This document shows, piece by piece, positions 35,195 through 48,177 of a DNA stretch of 64,000 nucleotides. The notes beneath the pieces were generated by a model, which saw nothing but the letters and a program-made list of their open reading frames with translations, was not told the DNA's origin and did no database searches. The stretch's first letter is position 1, and each line of letters opens with the position of its first letter. The stretch lies in assembly GCF_029227915.1 (NCBI RefSeq), contig NC_079876.1:33091828-33155827 (forward strand). The letters are read 5' to 3'. The position numbers were made by a program, and so were the translations under genes. The stretch comes from Hydractinia symbiolongicarpus. Its lineage: Eukaryota; Cnidaria; Hydrozoa; Anthoathecata; Hydractiniidae.

Positions 35195-37021
35195 AAAAGC
35201 AGTTTAATCGCCGGCAAACGAAAACCTGCGATTTCCCGTAAATCCCGGACTCGGTCCGTATAGTCAAAAGTATACAAAGAAAGTACCCAGGGAGTAAACT
35301 CATTTCCAGAACGATTTTTTAAATTATTTTTTCACCACTAAAACGCATGAGACTTGTAGTTTTTAAAAATGTTTTCATTTTTGATGAGACGCTGAATAAA
35401 AGAAGTTTAATCGCCGAGAAACGAAAACCTGCGATTTCCCGTAAATCCCGGACTCGGCCCGTATAGTCAAAAGTATACAAAGAAAGTACCCAGGGAGTAA
35501 ACTCATTTCCCAAACGATTATTTAAATTATTATTTCACCACTAAAGCCCATGAGACTTGTAGTTTTTAAAAATGTTTTCATTTTTGATGAGACGCTGAAT
35601 AAAAGAAGTTTAATCGCCGGCAAACCAAAACCCGCGATTTCCCGTAAATCCCGGACTCGGCCCGTATAGTCAAAAGTATACAAGGAAAGTACCCAGTGAG
35701 TAAACTCATTTCCCGAACGAATTTTTAAATTATTTTTTCACCACCAAAACGCATGAGACTTGTAGTTTTCAGAAATGTTTTCATTTTTGATGAGACGCTT
35801 AATGAAAGTGGTTTACTCGCCGGCAAACGAAAACCCGCGATTTCCCGTAAATCACGGGCTTGGCCCGTATAGTCGAATGTATACAAAGAAAGTACCATGT
35901 GAGTAAACTCATTTCCAAAACGATTTTTTAAATTATCTTTTCACCACTAAAACCCTTGAGACTTGTAGTTTTCAAAAATGTTTTCATTTTTGATGAGACG
36001 CTGAATAAAAGAAGTTTAATCGCCGGCAAACGAAAACCCGCCATTTCCCGTAAACCCCGGACTCGGCCCGCATAGTCAAAAGTATACAAAGAAAGTACCC
36101 AGGGAGTAAACTCATTTCCCAAACGATTATTTAAATTATTATTTCACCACTAAAGCCCATGAGACTTGTAGTTTTTAAAAATGTTTTCATTTTTGATGAG
36201 ACGCTGAATAAAAGAAGTTTAATCGCCGGCAAACGAAAACCCGCGATTTCCCGTAAATCCCGGACTCGGCCCGTATAGTCAAAAGTATACAAGGAAAGTA
36301 CCCAGTGAGTAAACTCATTTCCCGAACGAATTTTTAAATTATTTTTTCACCACCAAAACGCATGAGACTTGTAGTTTTCAGAAATGTTTTCATTTTTGAT
36401 GAGACGCTTAATGAAAGTGGTTTACTCGCCGGCAAACGAAAACCCGCGATTTCCCATAAATCACGGGCTTGGCCCGTATAGTCGAATGTATACAAAGAAA
36501 GTACCATGTGAGTAAACTCATTTCCAAAACGATTTTTTAAATTATCTTTTCACCACTAAAACCCTTGAGACTTGTAGTTTTCAAAAATGTTTTCATTTTT
36601 GATGAGACGCTGAATAAAAGAAGTTTAATCGCCGGCAAACGAAAACCCGCCATTTCCCTTAAACCCCGGACTCGGCCCGCATAGTCAAAAGTATACAAAG
36701 AAAGTACCCAGGGAGTAAACTCATTTCCCGAACGATTTTTTAAATTATTTTTTCACCACTAAAACGCATGAGACTTGTAGTTTTCATAAATGTTTTTATT
36801 TTTGATGTGACGCTGAATAAAAGAAGTTTAATCGCGGGCAAACGAAAACCTGCGATTTCCAGTAAATCCCGGACTCGGCCGGTATAGTCAAAAGTATACA
36901 AAGAAAGTACCCAGGGTGTAAACTCATTTCCCGAACGATTTTTTAAATTATTATTTCACCACTAAAGCCCATGAGACTTGTAGTATTTAAAAATATTTTT
37001 ATTTTTGATGAGACGCTGAAT
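35195..37021. repeat. Family III unit, 9 monomers (1827 bp)
   Basis: It contains a 3-monomer duplication. The rare AAAACCCTTGAG variant is at 35952 and again at 36561, and CACCACCAAAACG is at 35741 and 36350, both 609 bp apart. Confidence 0.87.
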
Positions 37022-38645
37022 AAAAGCAGTTTAATCGCCGGCAAACGAAAACCTGCGATTTCCCGTAAATCCCGGACTCGGTCCGTATAGTCAAAAGTAT
37101 ACAAAGAAAGTACCCAGGGAGTAAACTCATTTCCAGAACGATTTTTTAAATTATTTTTTCACCACTAAAACGCATGAGACTTGTAGTTTTCAAAAATGTT
37201 TTCATTTTTGATGAGCCGCTGAATAAAAGAAGTTTAATCGCCGGGAAACGAAAAACTGCGATTTCCCGTAAATCCCGGACTCGGCCCGTATAATCAAAAG
37301 TATACAAAGAAAGTACCCAGGGAGTAAACTCATTTCCCAAACGATTATTTAAATTATTATTTCACCACTAAAGCCCATGAGACTTGTAGTTTTTAAAAAT
37401 GTTTTCATTTTTGATGAGACGCTGAATAAAAGAAGTTTAATCGCCGGCAAACGAAAACCCGCGATTTCCCCTAAATCCCGGACTCGGCCCGTATAGTCAA
37501 AAGTATACAAGGAAAGTACCCAGTGAGTAAACTCATTTCCCGAACGAATTTTTAAATTATTATTTCACCACTAAAGCCCATGAGACTTGTAGTTTTTAAA
37601 AATGTTTTCATTTTTGATGAGACGCTGGATAAAAGAAGTTTAATCGCCGGCAAACGAAAACCCGCCATTTCCCGTAAACCCCGGACTCGGCCCGCATAGT
37701 CAAAAGTATACAAAGAAAGTACCCAGGGAGTAAACTCATTTCCCAAACGATTATTTAAATTATTATTTCACCACTAAAGCCCATGAGACTTGTAGTTTTT
37801 AAAAATGTTTTCATTTTTGATGAGACGCTGAATAAAAGAAGTTTAATCGCCGGCAAACGAAAACCCGCGATTTCCCGTAAATCCCGGACTCGGCCCGTAT
37901 AGTCAAAAGTATACAAGGAAAGTACCCAGTGAGTAAACTCATTTCCCGAACGAATTTTTAAATTATTTTTTCACCACCAAAACGCATGAGACTTGTAGTT
38001 TTCAGAAATGTTTTCATTTTTGATGAGACGCTTAATGAAAGTGGTTTACTCGCCGGCAAACGAAAACCCGCGATTTCCCGTAAATCACGGGCTTGGCCCG
38101 TATAGTCGAATGTATACAAAGAAAGTACCATGTGAGTAAACTCATTTCCAAAACGATTTTTTAAATTATCTTTTCACCACTAAAACCCTTGAGACTTGTA
38201 GTTTCCAAAAATGTTTTCATTTTTGATGAGACGCTGAATAAAAGAAGTTTAATCGCCGGCAAACGAAAACCCGCCATTTCCCGTAAACCCCGGACTCGGC
38301 CCGCATAGTCAAAAGTATACAAAGAAAGTACCCAGGGAGTAAACTCATTTCCCGAACGATTTTTTAAATTATTTTTTCACCACTAAAACGCATGAGACTT
38401 GTAGTTTTCAAAAATGTTTTCATTTTTGATGAGACGCTGAATAAAAGAAGTTTAATCGCGGGCAAACGAAAACCTGCGATTTCCAGTAAATCCCGGACTC
38501 GGCCGGTATAGTCAAAAGTATACAAAGAAAGTACCCAGGGTGTAAACTCATTTCCCGAACGATTTTTTAAATTATTATTTCACCACTAAAGCCCATGAGA
38601 CTTGTAGTATTTAAAAATATTTTTATTTTTGATGAGACGCTGAAT
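37022..38645. repeat. Family III unit, 8 monomers (1624 bp)
   Basis: Member of an 8-monomer tandem duplication. ACCCTTG at 36561 recurs at 38185, CCACCAAAA at 36350 recurs at 37974, and GATGAGCCG follows at the same spacing. The duplicated register covers about 36.1-39.36 kb. Confidence 0.88.
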
Positions 38646-40064
38646 AAAAGCAGTTTAATCGCCGGCAAACGAAAACCTGCGATTTCCCGTAAATCCCGGA
38701 CTCGGTCCGTATAGTCAAAAGTATACAAAGAAAGTACCCAGGGAGTAAACTCATTTCCAGAACGATTTTTTAAATTATTTTTTCACCACTAAAACGCATG
38801 AGACTTGTAGTTTTCAAAAATGTTTTCATTTTTGATGAGCCGCTGAATAAAAGAAGTTTAATCGCCGGGAAACGAAAAACTGCGATTTCCCGTAAATCCC
38901 GGACTCGGCCCGTATAGTCAAAAGTATACAAAGAAAGTACCCAGGGAGTAAACTCATTTCCCAAACGATTATTTAAATTATTATTTCACCACTAAAGCCC
39001 ATGAGACTTGTAGTTTTTAAAAATGTTTTCATTTTTGATGAGACGCTGAATAAAAGAAGTTTAATCGCCGGCAAACGAAAACCCGCGATTTCCCCTAAAT
39101 CCCGGACTCGGCCCGTATAGTCAAAAGTATACAAGGAAAGTACCCAGTGAGTAAACTCATTTCCCGAACGAATTTTTAAATTATTATTTCACCACTAAAG
39201 CCCATGAGACTTGTAGTTTTTAAAAATGTTTTCATTTTTGATGAGACGCTGGATAAAAGAAGTTTAATCGCCGGCAAACGAAAACCCGCCATTTCCCGTA
39301 AACCCCGGACTCGGCCCGCATAGTCAAAAGTATACAAAGAAAGTACCAAGGGAGTAAACTCATTTCCGAACGATTTTTTAATTTATTTTTTCACCACTAA
39401 AACGCATGAGACTTGTAGTTTTTAAAAATGTTTTCATTTTTGATGAGACGCTGAATAAAAGAAGTTTAATCGCGGGCAAACGAAAACCTGCGATTTCCAG
39501 TAAATCCCGGACTCGGCCCGTATAGTCAAAAGTTTACAAAGAAAGTACCCAGGGTGTAAACTCATTTCCCGAACGATTTTTTAAATTATTTTTTCACCAC
39601 TAAAGCCCATGAGACTTGTAGTTTTCAAAAATGTTTTCATTTTTGATAAGACGCTGAATAAAAGAAGTTTAATCGCGGGGAAACGAAAACCTGCGATTTC
39701 CAGTAAATCCCGGACTCGGCCCGTATAGTCAAATTATACAAAGAAAGTACCCAGGGTGTAAACTCACTTCCCGAACGATTTTTTAAATTATTATTTCACC
39801 ACTAAAGCCCATGAGACTTGTAGTTTTTAAAAATGTTTTCATTTTTGATGAGACGCTGAATAAAAGAAGTTTAATCGCCGGCAAACGAAAACCCGCCATT
39901 TCCCGTAAACCCTGGACTCGGCCCGTATAATCAAAAGTATACAAAGAAAGTACCCAGGGAGTAAACTCATTTCCCGAACGATTTTTTAAATTATTTTTTC
40001 ACCACTAAAACGCATGAGACTTGTAGTTTTTAAAAATGTTTTCATTTTTGATGAGACGCTGAAT
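38646..40064. repeat. Family III unit, 7 monomers (1419 bp)
   Basis: The first part continues the 8-monomer duplication to about 39.36 kb. Then come a one-base-shorter CATTTCCGAACG monomer, two GCGGGC / GCGGGG monomers and a TCAAATTATACA monomer that begins the 7-monomer pair. Confidence 0.86.
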
Positions 40065-42205
40065 AAAAGCAGTTTAATCGCCGGCAAACGAAAACCTGCG
40101 ATTTCCCGTAAATCCCGGACTCGGTCCGTATAGTCAAAAGTATACAAAGAAAGTACCCAGGGAGTAAACTCATTTCCAGAACGATTTTTTAAATTATTTT
40201 TTCACCACTAAAACGCATGAGACTTGTAGTTTTCAAAAATGTTTTCATTTTTGATGAGACGCTGAATAAAAGAAGTTTAATCGCCGGGAAACGAAAACCT
40301 GCGATTTCCCGTAAATCCCGGACTCGGCCCGTATAGTCAAAAGTATACAAAGAAAGTACCCAGGGAGTAAACTCATTTCCCAAACGATTATTTAAATTAT
40401 TATTTCACCACTAAAGCCCATGAGACTTGTAGTTTTCAGAAATGTTTTCATTTTTGATGAGACGCTTAATGAAAGTGGTTTACTCGCAGGCAAACGAAAA
40501 CCCGCGATTTCCCGTAAATCACGGACTTGGCCCGTATAGTCGAATGTATACAAAGAAAGTACCATGTGAGTAAACTCATTTCCAAAACGATTTTTTAAAT
40601 TATCTTTTCACCACTAAAACGCTTTAGACTTGTAGTTTTCAAAAATGTTTTCATTTTTGATGAGACGCTGAATAAAAGAAGTTTAATCGCTGGCAAACGA
40701 AAACCCGCCATTTCCCGTAAACCCCGGACTTGGCCCGCATAGTCAAAAGTATACAAAGAAAGTACCCAGGGAGTAAACTCATTTCCCGAACGATTTTTTA
40801 AATTATTTTTTCACCACTAAAACGCATGAGACTTGTAGTTTTCAGAAATGTTTTCATTTTTGATGAGACGCTGAATAAAAGAAGTTTAATCGCGGGCAAA
40901 CGAAAACCTGCGATTTCCAGTAAATCCCGGACTCGGCCCGTATAGTCAAAAGTTTACAAAGAAAGTACCCAGGGTGTAAACTCATTTCCCGAACGATTTT
41001 TTAAATTATTTTTTCACCACTAAAGCCCATGAGACTTGTAGTTTTCAAAAATGTTTTCATTTTTGATAAGACGCTGAATAAAAGAAGTTTAATCGCGGGG
41101 AAACGAAAACCTGCGATTTCCAGTAAATCCCGGACTCGGCCCGTATAGTCAAATTATACAAAGAAAGTACCCAGGGTGTAAACTCACTTCCCGAACGATT
41201 TTTTAAATTATTATTTCACCACTAAAGCCCATGAGACTTGTAGTTTTTAAAAATGTTTTCATTTTTGATGAGACGCTGAATAAAAGAAGTTTAATCGCCG
41301 GCAAACGAAAACCCGCCATTTCCCGTAAACCCTGGACTCGGCCCGTATAATCAAAAGTATACAAAGAAAGTACCCAGGGAGTAAACTCATTTCCCGAACG
41401 ATTTTTTAAATTATTTTTTCACCACTAAAACGCATGAGACTTGTAGTTTTTAAAAATGTTTTCATTTTTGATGAGACGCTGAATAAAAGCAGTTTAATCG
41501 CCGGCAAACGAAAACCTGCGATTTCCCGTAAATCCCGGACTCGGTCCGTATAGTCAAAAGTATACAAAGAAAGTACCCAGGGAGTAAACTCATTTCCAGA
41601 ACGATTTTTTAAATTATTTTTTCACCACTAAAACGCATGAGACTTGTAGTTTTCAAAAATGTTTTCATTTTTGATGAGACGCTGAATAAAAGAAGTTTAA
41701 TCGCCGGGAAACGAAAACCTGCGATTTCCCGTAAATCCCGGACTCGGCCCGTATAGTCAAAAGTATACAAAGAAAGTACCCAGGGAGTAAACTCATTTCC
41801 CAAACGATTATTTAAATTATTATTTCACCACTAAAGCCCACGAGACTTGTAGTTTTCAGAAATGTTTTCATTTTTGATGAGACGCTTAATGAAAGTGGTT
41901 TACTCGCCGGCAAACGAAAACCCGCGATTTCCCGTAAATCACGGACTTGGCCCGTATAGTCGAATGTATACAAAGAAAGTACCATGTGAGTAAACTCATT
42001 TCCAAAACGATTTTTTAAATTATCTTTTCACCACTAAAACGCTTTAGACTTGTAGTTTTCAAAAATGTTTTCATTTTTGATGAGACGCTGAATAAAAGAA
42101 GTTTAATCGCTGGCAAACGAAAACCCGCCATTTCCCGTAAACCCCGGACTCGGCCCGCATAGTCAAAAGTATACAAAGAAAGTACCCAGGGAGTAAACTC
42201 ATTTC
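39365..42205. repeat. Tandem pair of 7-monomer repeats (2 x 1420 bp)
   Basis: TCAAATTATACA at 39731 recurs at 41151, the AAAAGCAG markers at 40065 and 41485 are 1420 apart, and the rare CGCTTTAGAC variant near 40620 recurs near 42040. The length is 7 x 203 minus 1, explained by the one-base-shorter TCAAATTATAC monomer. Confidence 0.9.
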
Positions 42206-42499
42206 CCGAACGATTTTTTAAATTATTTTTTCACCACTAAAACGCATGAGACTTGTAGTTTTCAAAAATATTTTCATATTTGATGAGACGCTGAATAAAA
42301 GAAGTTTAATCGCGGGCAAACGAAAACCTTCGATTTCCAGTAAATCCCGGACTCGGCAGGTATAGTCAAAAGTATACAAAGAAAGTACCCAGGGTGTAAA
42401 CTCATTTCCTGAACGATTTTTTAAATTATTATTTCACCACTAAAGCCCATGAGACTTGTAGTATTTAAAAATATTTTCATTTTTGATGAGACGCTGAAT
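41485..42499. repeat. Family III unit, 5 monomers (1015 bp)
   Basis: This is the shortest marker-to-marker unit. It ends with a monomer carrying CCTTCGATTT and CGGCAGGTATAG, a private combination near 42330-42365. Confidence 0.86.
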
Positions 42500-43157
42500 A
42501 AAAGCAGTTTAATCGCCGGCAAAGGAAAACCTGCGATTTCCCGTAAATCCCGGACTCGGTCCGTATAGTCAAAAGTATACAAAGAAAGTACCCAGGGAGT
42601 AAACTCATTTCCAGAACGATTTTTTAAATTATTTTTTCACCACTAAAACGCATGAGACTTGTAGTTTTCAAAAATGTTTTCATTTTTGATGAGACGCTGA
42701 ATAAAAGAAGTTTAATCGCCGGGAAACGAAAAACTGCGATTACCCGTAAATCCCAGACTCGGCCCGTATAGTCAAAAGTATACAAAGAAAGTACCCAGGG
42801 AGTAAACTCATTTCCCAAACGATTATTTAAATTATTATTTCACCACTAAAGCCCATGAGACTTGTAGTTTTTAAAAATGTTTTCATTTTTGATGAGACGC
42901 TGAATAAAAGAAGTTTAATGGCCGGCAAACGAAAACCCGCGATTTCCCCTAAATCCCGGACTCGGCCCGTATAGTCAAAAGTATACAAGGAAAGTACCCA
43001 GTGAGTAAACTCATTTTCCGAACGAATTTTTAAATTATTTTTCCACCACTAAAACGCATGAGACTTGTAGTTTTCAGAAACGTTTTCATTTTTGATGAGA
43101 CGCTTAATGAAAGTGGTTTACTCGCCGGCAAACGAAAACCCGCGATTTCCCGTAAAT

Positions 43158-43174
43158 CACGGGCTTGGCCCGTG
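43158..43174. other. GC-rich 7-bp hairpin, third copy
   Basis: Perfect seven-base arms around TTG with the GTGTAG variant. The copy is part of the first member of the 5-monomer tandem duplication (1015 bp), and its partner lies at 44173-44189. Confidence 0.75.
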
Positions 43175-44172
43175 TAGTCGAATGTATACAAAGAAAGTAC
43201 CATGTGAGTAAACTCATTTCCAAAACGATTTTATAAATTATTATTTCACCACTAAAGCCCATGAGACTTGTAGTATTTAAAAATATTTTCATTTTTGATG
43301 AGACGCTGAATAAAAGAAGTTTAATCGCCGGCAAACGAAAACCCGCGACTTCCCGTAAATCCCGGACTCGGCCTGTATAGTCAAAAGTATACAAAGAAAG
43401 TACCCAGGGAGTAAACTCATTTCCCGAACGATTTTATAAATTATTTTTTCACCACTAAAACGCATGAGACTTGTAGTTTTCAAAGATGTTTTCATTTTTG
43501 ATGAGACGCTGAATAAAAGAAGTTTAATCGCCGGCAAACGAAAACCTGCGATTTCCCGTAAATCCCGGACTCGGCCCGTATAGTCAAAAGTATACAAAGA
43601 AAGTACCCAGGGAGTAAACTCATTTCCCGAACGATTTTATAAATTATTTTTTCACCACTAAAACGCATGAGACTTGTAGTTTTCAAAAATGTTTTCATTT
43701 TTGATGAGACGCTGAATAAAAGAAGTTTAATCGCCGGGAAACGAAAAACTGCGATTACCCGTAAATCCCGGACTCGGCCCGTATAGTCAAAAGTATACAA
43801 AGAAAGTACCCAGGGAGTAAACTCATTTCCCAAACGATTATTTAAATTATTATTTCACCACTAAAGCCCATGAGACTTGCAGTTTTTAAAAATGTTTTCA
43901 TTTTTGATGAGACGCTGAATAAAAGAAGTTTAATCGCCGGCAAACGAAAACCCGCGATTTCCCCTAAATCCCGGACTCGGCCCGTATAGTCAAAAGTATA
44001 CAAGGAAAGTACCCAGTGAGTAAACTCATTTTCCGAACGAATTTTTAAATTATTTTTCCACCACTAAAACGCATGAGACTTGTAGTTTTCAAAAATGTTT
44101 TCATTTTTGATGAGACGCTTAATGAAAGTGGTTTACTCGCCGGCAAACGAAAACCCGCGATTTCCCGTAAAT

Positions 44173-44189
44173 CACGGGCTTGGCCCGTG
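44173..44189. other. GC-rich 7-bp hairpin, fourth copy
   Basis: Exact counterpart of the copy at 43158, 1015 bp downstream in the second member of the duplication. The flank differs by one base (GTGTAGACG instead of GTGTAGTCG), a private change since the duplication. Confidence 0.75.
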
Positions 44190-44831
44190 TAGACGAATGT
44201 ATACAAAGAAAGTACCATGTGAGTAAACTCATTTCCAAAACGATTTTATAAATTATTATTTCACCACTAAAGCCCATGAGACTTGTAGTATTTAAAAATA
44301 TTTTCATTTTTGATGAGACGCTGAATAAAAGAAGTTTAATCGCCGGCAAACGAAAACCCGCGACTTCCCGTAAATCCCGGACTCGGCCCGTATAGTCAAA
44401 AGTATACAAAGAAAGTACCCAGGGAGTAAACTCATTTCCCGAACGATTTTATAAATTATTTTTTCACCACTAAAACGCATGAGACTTGTAGTTTTCAAAG
44501 ATGTTTTCATTTTTGATGAGACGCTGAATAAAAGAAGTTTAATCGCCGGCAAACGAAAACCTGCGATTTCCCGTAAATCCCGGACTCGGCCCGTATAGTC
44601 AAAAGTATACAAAGAAAGTACCCAGGGAGTAAACTCATTTCCCGAACGATTTTATAAATTATTTTTTCACCACTAAAACGCATGAGACTTGTAGTTTTCA
44701 AAAATGTTTTCATTTTTGATGAGACGCTGAATAAAAGAAGTTTAATCGCCGGCAAACGAAAACCTGCGATTTCCCGTAAATCCCGGACTCGGCCCGTATA
44801 GTCAAAAGTATACAAAGAAAGTACCCAGGGA

Positions 44832-45850
44832 GTAAACTCATTTCCGAACGATTTTTTAAATTATTTTTTCACCACTAAAACGCATGAGACTTGTAGTTTT
44901 TAAAAATGTTTTCATTTTTGATGGGACGCTGAATAAAAGAAGTTTAATCGCCGGCAAACGAAAACCCGCCATTTCCCGTAAACCCCGGACTCGGCCCGCA
45001 TAGTCAAAAGTATACAAAGAAAGTACCAAGGGAGTAAACTCATTTCCGAACGATTTTTTAAATTATTTTTTCACCACTAAAACGCATGAGACTTGTAGTT
45101 TTTAAAAATGTTTTCATTTTTGATGGGACGCTGAATAAAAGAAGTTTAATCGCGGGCAAACGAAAACCTGCGATTTCCAGTAAATCCCGGACTCGGCCCG
45201 TATAGTCAAAAGTATACAAAGAAAGTACCCAGGGAGTAAACTCATTTCCGAACGATTTTTTAAATTATTTTTTCACCACTAAAACGCATGAGACTTGTAG
45301 TTTTTAAAAATGTTTTCATTTTTGATGGGACGCTGAATAAAAGAAGTTTAATCGCGGGCAAACGAAAACCTGCGATTTCCCGTAAATCCCGGACTCGGCC
45401 CGTATAGTCAAAAGTATACAAAGAAAGTACCCAGGGAGTAAACTCATTTCCGAACGATTTTTTAAATTATTTTTTCACCACTAAAACGCATGAGACTTGT
45501 AGTTTTTAAAAATGTTTTCATTTTTGATGGGACGCTGAATAAAAGAAGTTTAATCGCCGGCAAACGAAAACCCGCCATTTCCCGTAAACCCCGGACTCGG
45601 CCCGCATAGTCAAAAGTATACAAAGAAAGTACCAAGGGAGTAAACTCATTTCCGAACGATTTTTTAAATTATTTTTTCACCACTAAAACGCATGAGACTT
45701 GTAGTTTTTAAAAATGTTTTCATTTTTGATGGGACGCTGAATAAAAGAAGTTTAATCGCGGGCAAACGAAAACCTGCGATTTCCAGTAAATCCCGGACTC
45801 GGCCCGTATAGTCAAAAGTATACAAAGAAAGTACCCAGGGTGTAAGCTCA
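44832..45850. repeat. Run of 202-bp monomers
   Basis: GATGGGACG occurs at 44920, 45122, 45324, 45526 and 45728, each 202 bp apart, because CATTTCCGAACG has lost one C. Tails alternate GCCGGC/CCGCC, GCGGGC, GCGGGC, GCCGGC and GCGGGC, suggesting a local 3-monomer (606 bp) step on top of single-monomer amplification. Confidence 0.9.
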
Positions 45851-46757
45851 TTTCCCGAACGATTTTTTAAATTATTTTTTCACCACTAAAACGCATGAGA
45901 CTTGTAGTTTTCAAAAATGTTTTCATTTTTGATGAGACGCTGAATAAAAGAAGTTTAATCGCCGGCAAACGAAAACCCGCCATTTCCCGTAAACCCCGGA
46001 CTCGGCCCGCATAGTCAAAAGTATACAAAGAAAGTACCCAGGGAGTAAACTCATTTCCCGAACGATTTTTTAAATTATTTTTTCACCACTAAAACGCATG
46101 AGACTTGTAGTTTTCAAAAATGTTTTCATTTTTGATGAGACGCTGAATAAAAGAAGTTTAATCGCGGGCAAACGAAAACCTGCGATTTCCAGTAAATCCC
46201 GGACTCGGCCCGTATAGTCAAAAGTATACAAAGAAAGTACCCAGGGTGTAAGCTCATTTCCCGAACGATTTTTTAAATTATTTTTTCACCACTAAAACGC
46301 ATGAGACTTGTAGTTTTCAAAAATGTTTTCATTTTTGATGAGACGCTGAATAAAAGAAGTTTAATCGCCGGCAAACGAAAACCCGCCATTTCCCGTAAAC
46401 CTCGGACTCGGCCCGCATAGTCAAAAGTATACAAAGAAAGTACCCAGGGAGTAAACTCATTTCCCGAACGATTTTTTAAATTATTTTTTCACCACTAAAA
46501 CGCATGAGACTTGTAGTTTTCAAAAATGTTTTCATTTTTGATGAGACGCTGAATAAAAGAAGTTTAATCGCGGGCAAACGAAAACCTGCGATTTCCAGTA
46601 AATCCCGGACTCGGCCGGTATAGTCAAAAGTATACAAAGAAAGTACCCAGGGTGTAAACTCATTTCCTGAACGATTTTTTAAATTATTATTTCACCACTA
46701 AAGCCCATGAGACTTGTAGTATTTAAAAATATTTTCATTTTTGATGAGACGCTGAAT

Positions 46758-48177
46758 AAAAGCAGTTTAATCGCCGGCAAACGAAAACCTGCGATTTCCC
46801 GTAAATCCCGGACTCGGTCCGTATAGTCAAAAGTATACAAAGAAAGTACCATGTGAGTAAACTCATTTCCAAAACGATTTTATAAATTATTATTTCACCA
46901 CTAAAGCCCATGAGACTTGTAGTATTTAAAAATATTTTCATTTTTGATGAGACGCTGAATAAAAGAAGTTTAATCGCCGGCAAACGAAAACCCGCGACTT
47001 CCCGTAAATCCCGGACTCGGCCCGTATAGTCAAAAGTATACAAAGAAAGTACCCAGGGAGTAAACTCATTTCCCGAACGATTTTATAAATTATTTTTTCA
47101 CCACTAAAACGCATGAGACTTGTAGTTTTCAAAAATGTTTTCATTTTTGATGAGACGCTGAATAAAAGAAGTTTAATCGCCGACAAACGAAAACCTGCCA
47201 TTTCCCGTAAATCCCGGACTCGGCCCGTATAGTCAAAAGTATTCAAAGAAAGTACCCAGGGAGTAAACTCATTTCCCAAACGATTATTTAAAATATTATT
47301 TCACCACTAAAGCCCATGAGACTTGTAGTTTTTAAAAATGTTTTCATTTTTGATGAGACGCTGGATAAAAGAAGTTTAATCGCCGGCAAACGAAAACCCG
47401 CCATTTCCCGTAAACCCCGGACTCGGCCCGCATAGTCAAAAGTATACAAAGAAAGTACCAAGGGAGTAAACTCATTTCCGAACGATTTTTTAAATTATTT
47501 TTTCACCACTAAAACGCATGAGACTTGTAGTTTTTAAAAATGTTTTCATTTTTGATGGGACGCTGAATAAAAGAAGTTTAATCGCGGGCAAACGAAAACC
47601 TGCGATTTCCAGTAAATCCCGGACTCGGCCCGTATAGTCAAAAGAATACAAAGAAAGTACCCAGGGTGTAAGCTCATTTCCCGAACGATTTTTTAAATTA
47701 TTTTTTCACCACTAAAACGCATGAGACTTGTAGTTTTCAAAAATGTTTTCATTTTTGATGAGACGCTGAATAAAAGAAGTTTAATCGCCGGCAAACGAAA
47801 ACCCGCTATTTCCCGTAAACCCCGGACTCGGCCCGCATAGTCAAAAGTATACAAAGAAAGTACCCACGGAGTAAACTCATTTCCCGAACGATTTTTTAAA
47901 TTATTTTTTCACCACTAAAACGCATGAGACTTGTAGTTTTCAAAAATGTTTTCACTTTTGATGAGACGCTGAATAAAAGAAGTTTAATCGCGGGCAAACG
48001 AAAACCTGCGATTTCTAGTAAATCCCGGACTCGGCCGGTATAGTCAAAAGTATACAAAGAAAGTACCCAGGGTGTAAACTCATTTCCTAAACGATTTTTT
48101 AAATTATTATTTCACCACTAAAGCCCATGAGACTTGTAGTATTTAAAAATATTTTCATTTTTGATGAGACGCTGAAT
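46758..48177. repeat. Family III unit, 7 monomers (1420 bp)
   Basis: It includes a monomer with TTATTTAAAATATTATT and GCTGGATAAAAG at 47281, the first of a second marker series, and one 202-bp monomer that accounts for the missing base. Confidence 0.86.

Larger units (their letters stand above)
42624..44650. repeat. Tandem pair of 5-monomer repeats (2 x 1015 bp)
   Basis: TACCCGTAAA at 42741 recurs at 43756, and TTTTTCCACCAC near 43038 recurs near 44053. Monomers here carry GATTTTATAAATT in place of GATTTTTTAAATT, a T-to-A change that removes a minus-strand stop. That change is the only reason open frames look longer here. Confidence 0.9.
42500..46757. repeat. Family III long interval, 21 monomers (4258 bp)
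   Basis: The longest marker-free interval. It is a mosaic: a 5-monomer tandem duplication (42.62-44.65 kb), a run of 202-bp monomers (44.83-45.85 kb), then two-monomer repeats of 406 bp with TGTAAGCTC (45841 and 46247). Confidence 0.87.

Noticed and set aside
43104-44815. Cluster of overlapping 96-113-residue minus-strand frames
   Set aside because: They arise from the GATTTTATAAATT variant, which replaces the usual stop, so translation reads through into the next monomer. They overlap each other in different frames, which real genes would not do at monomer spacing.
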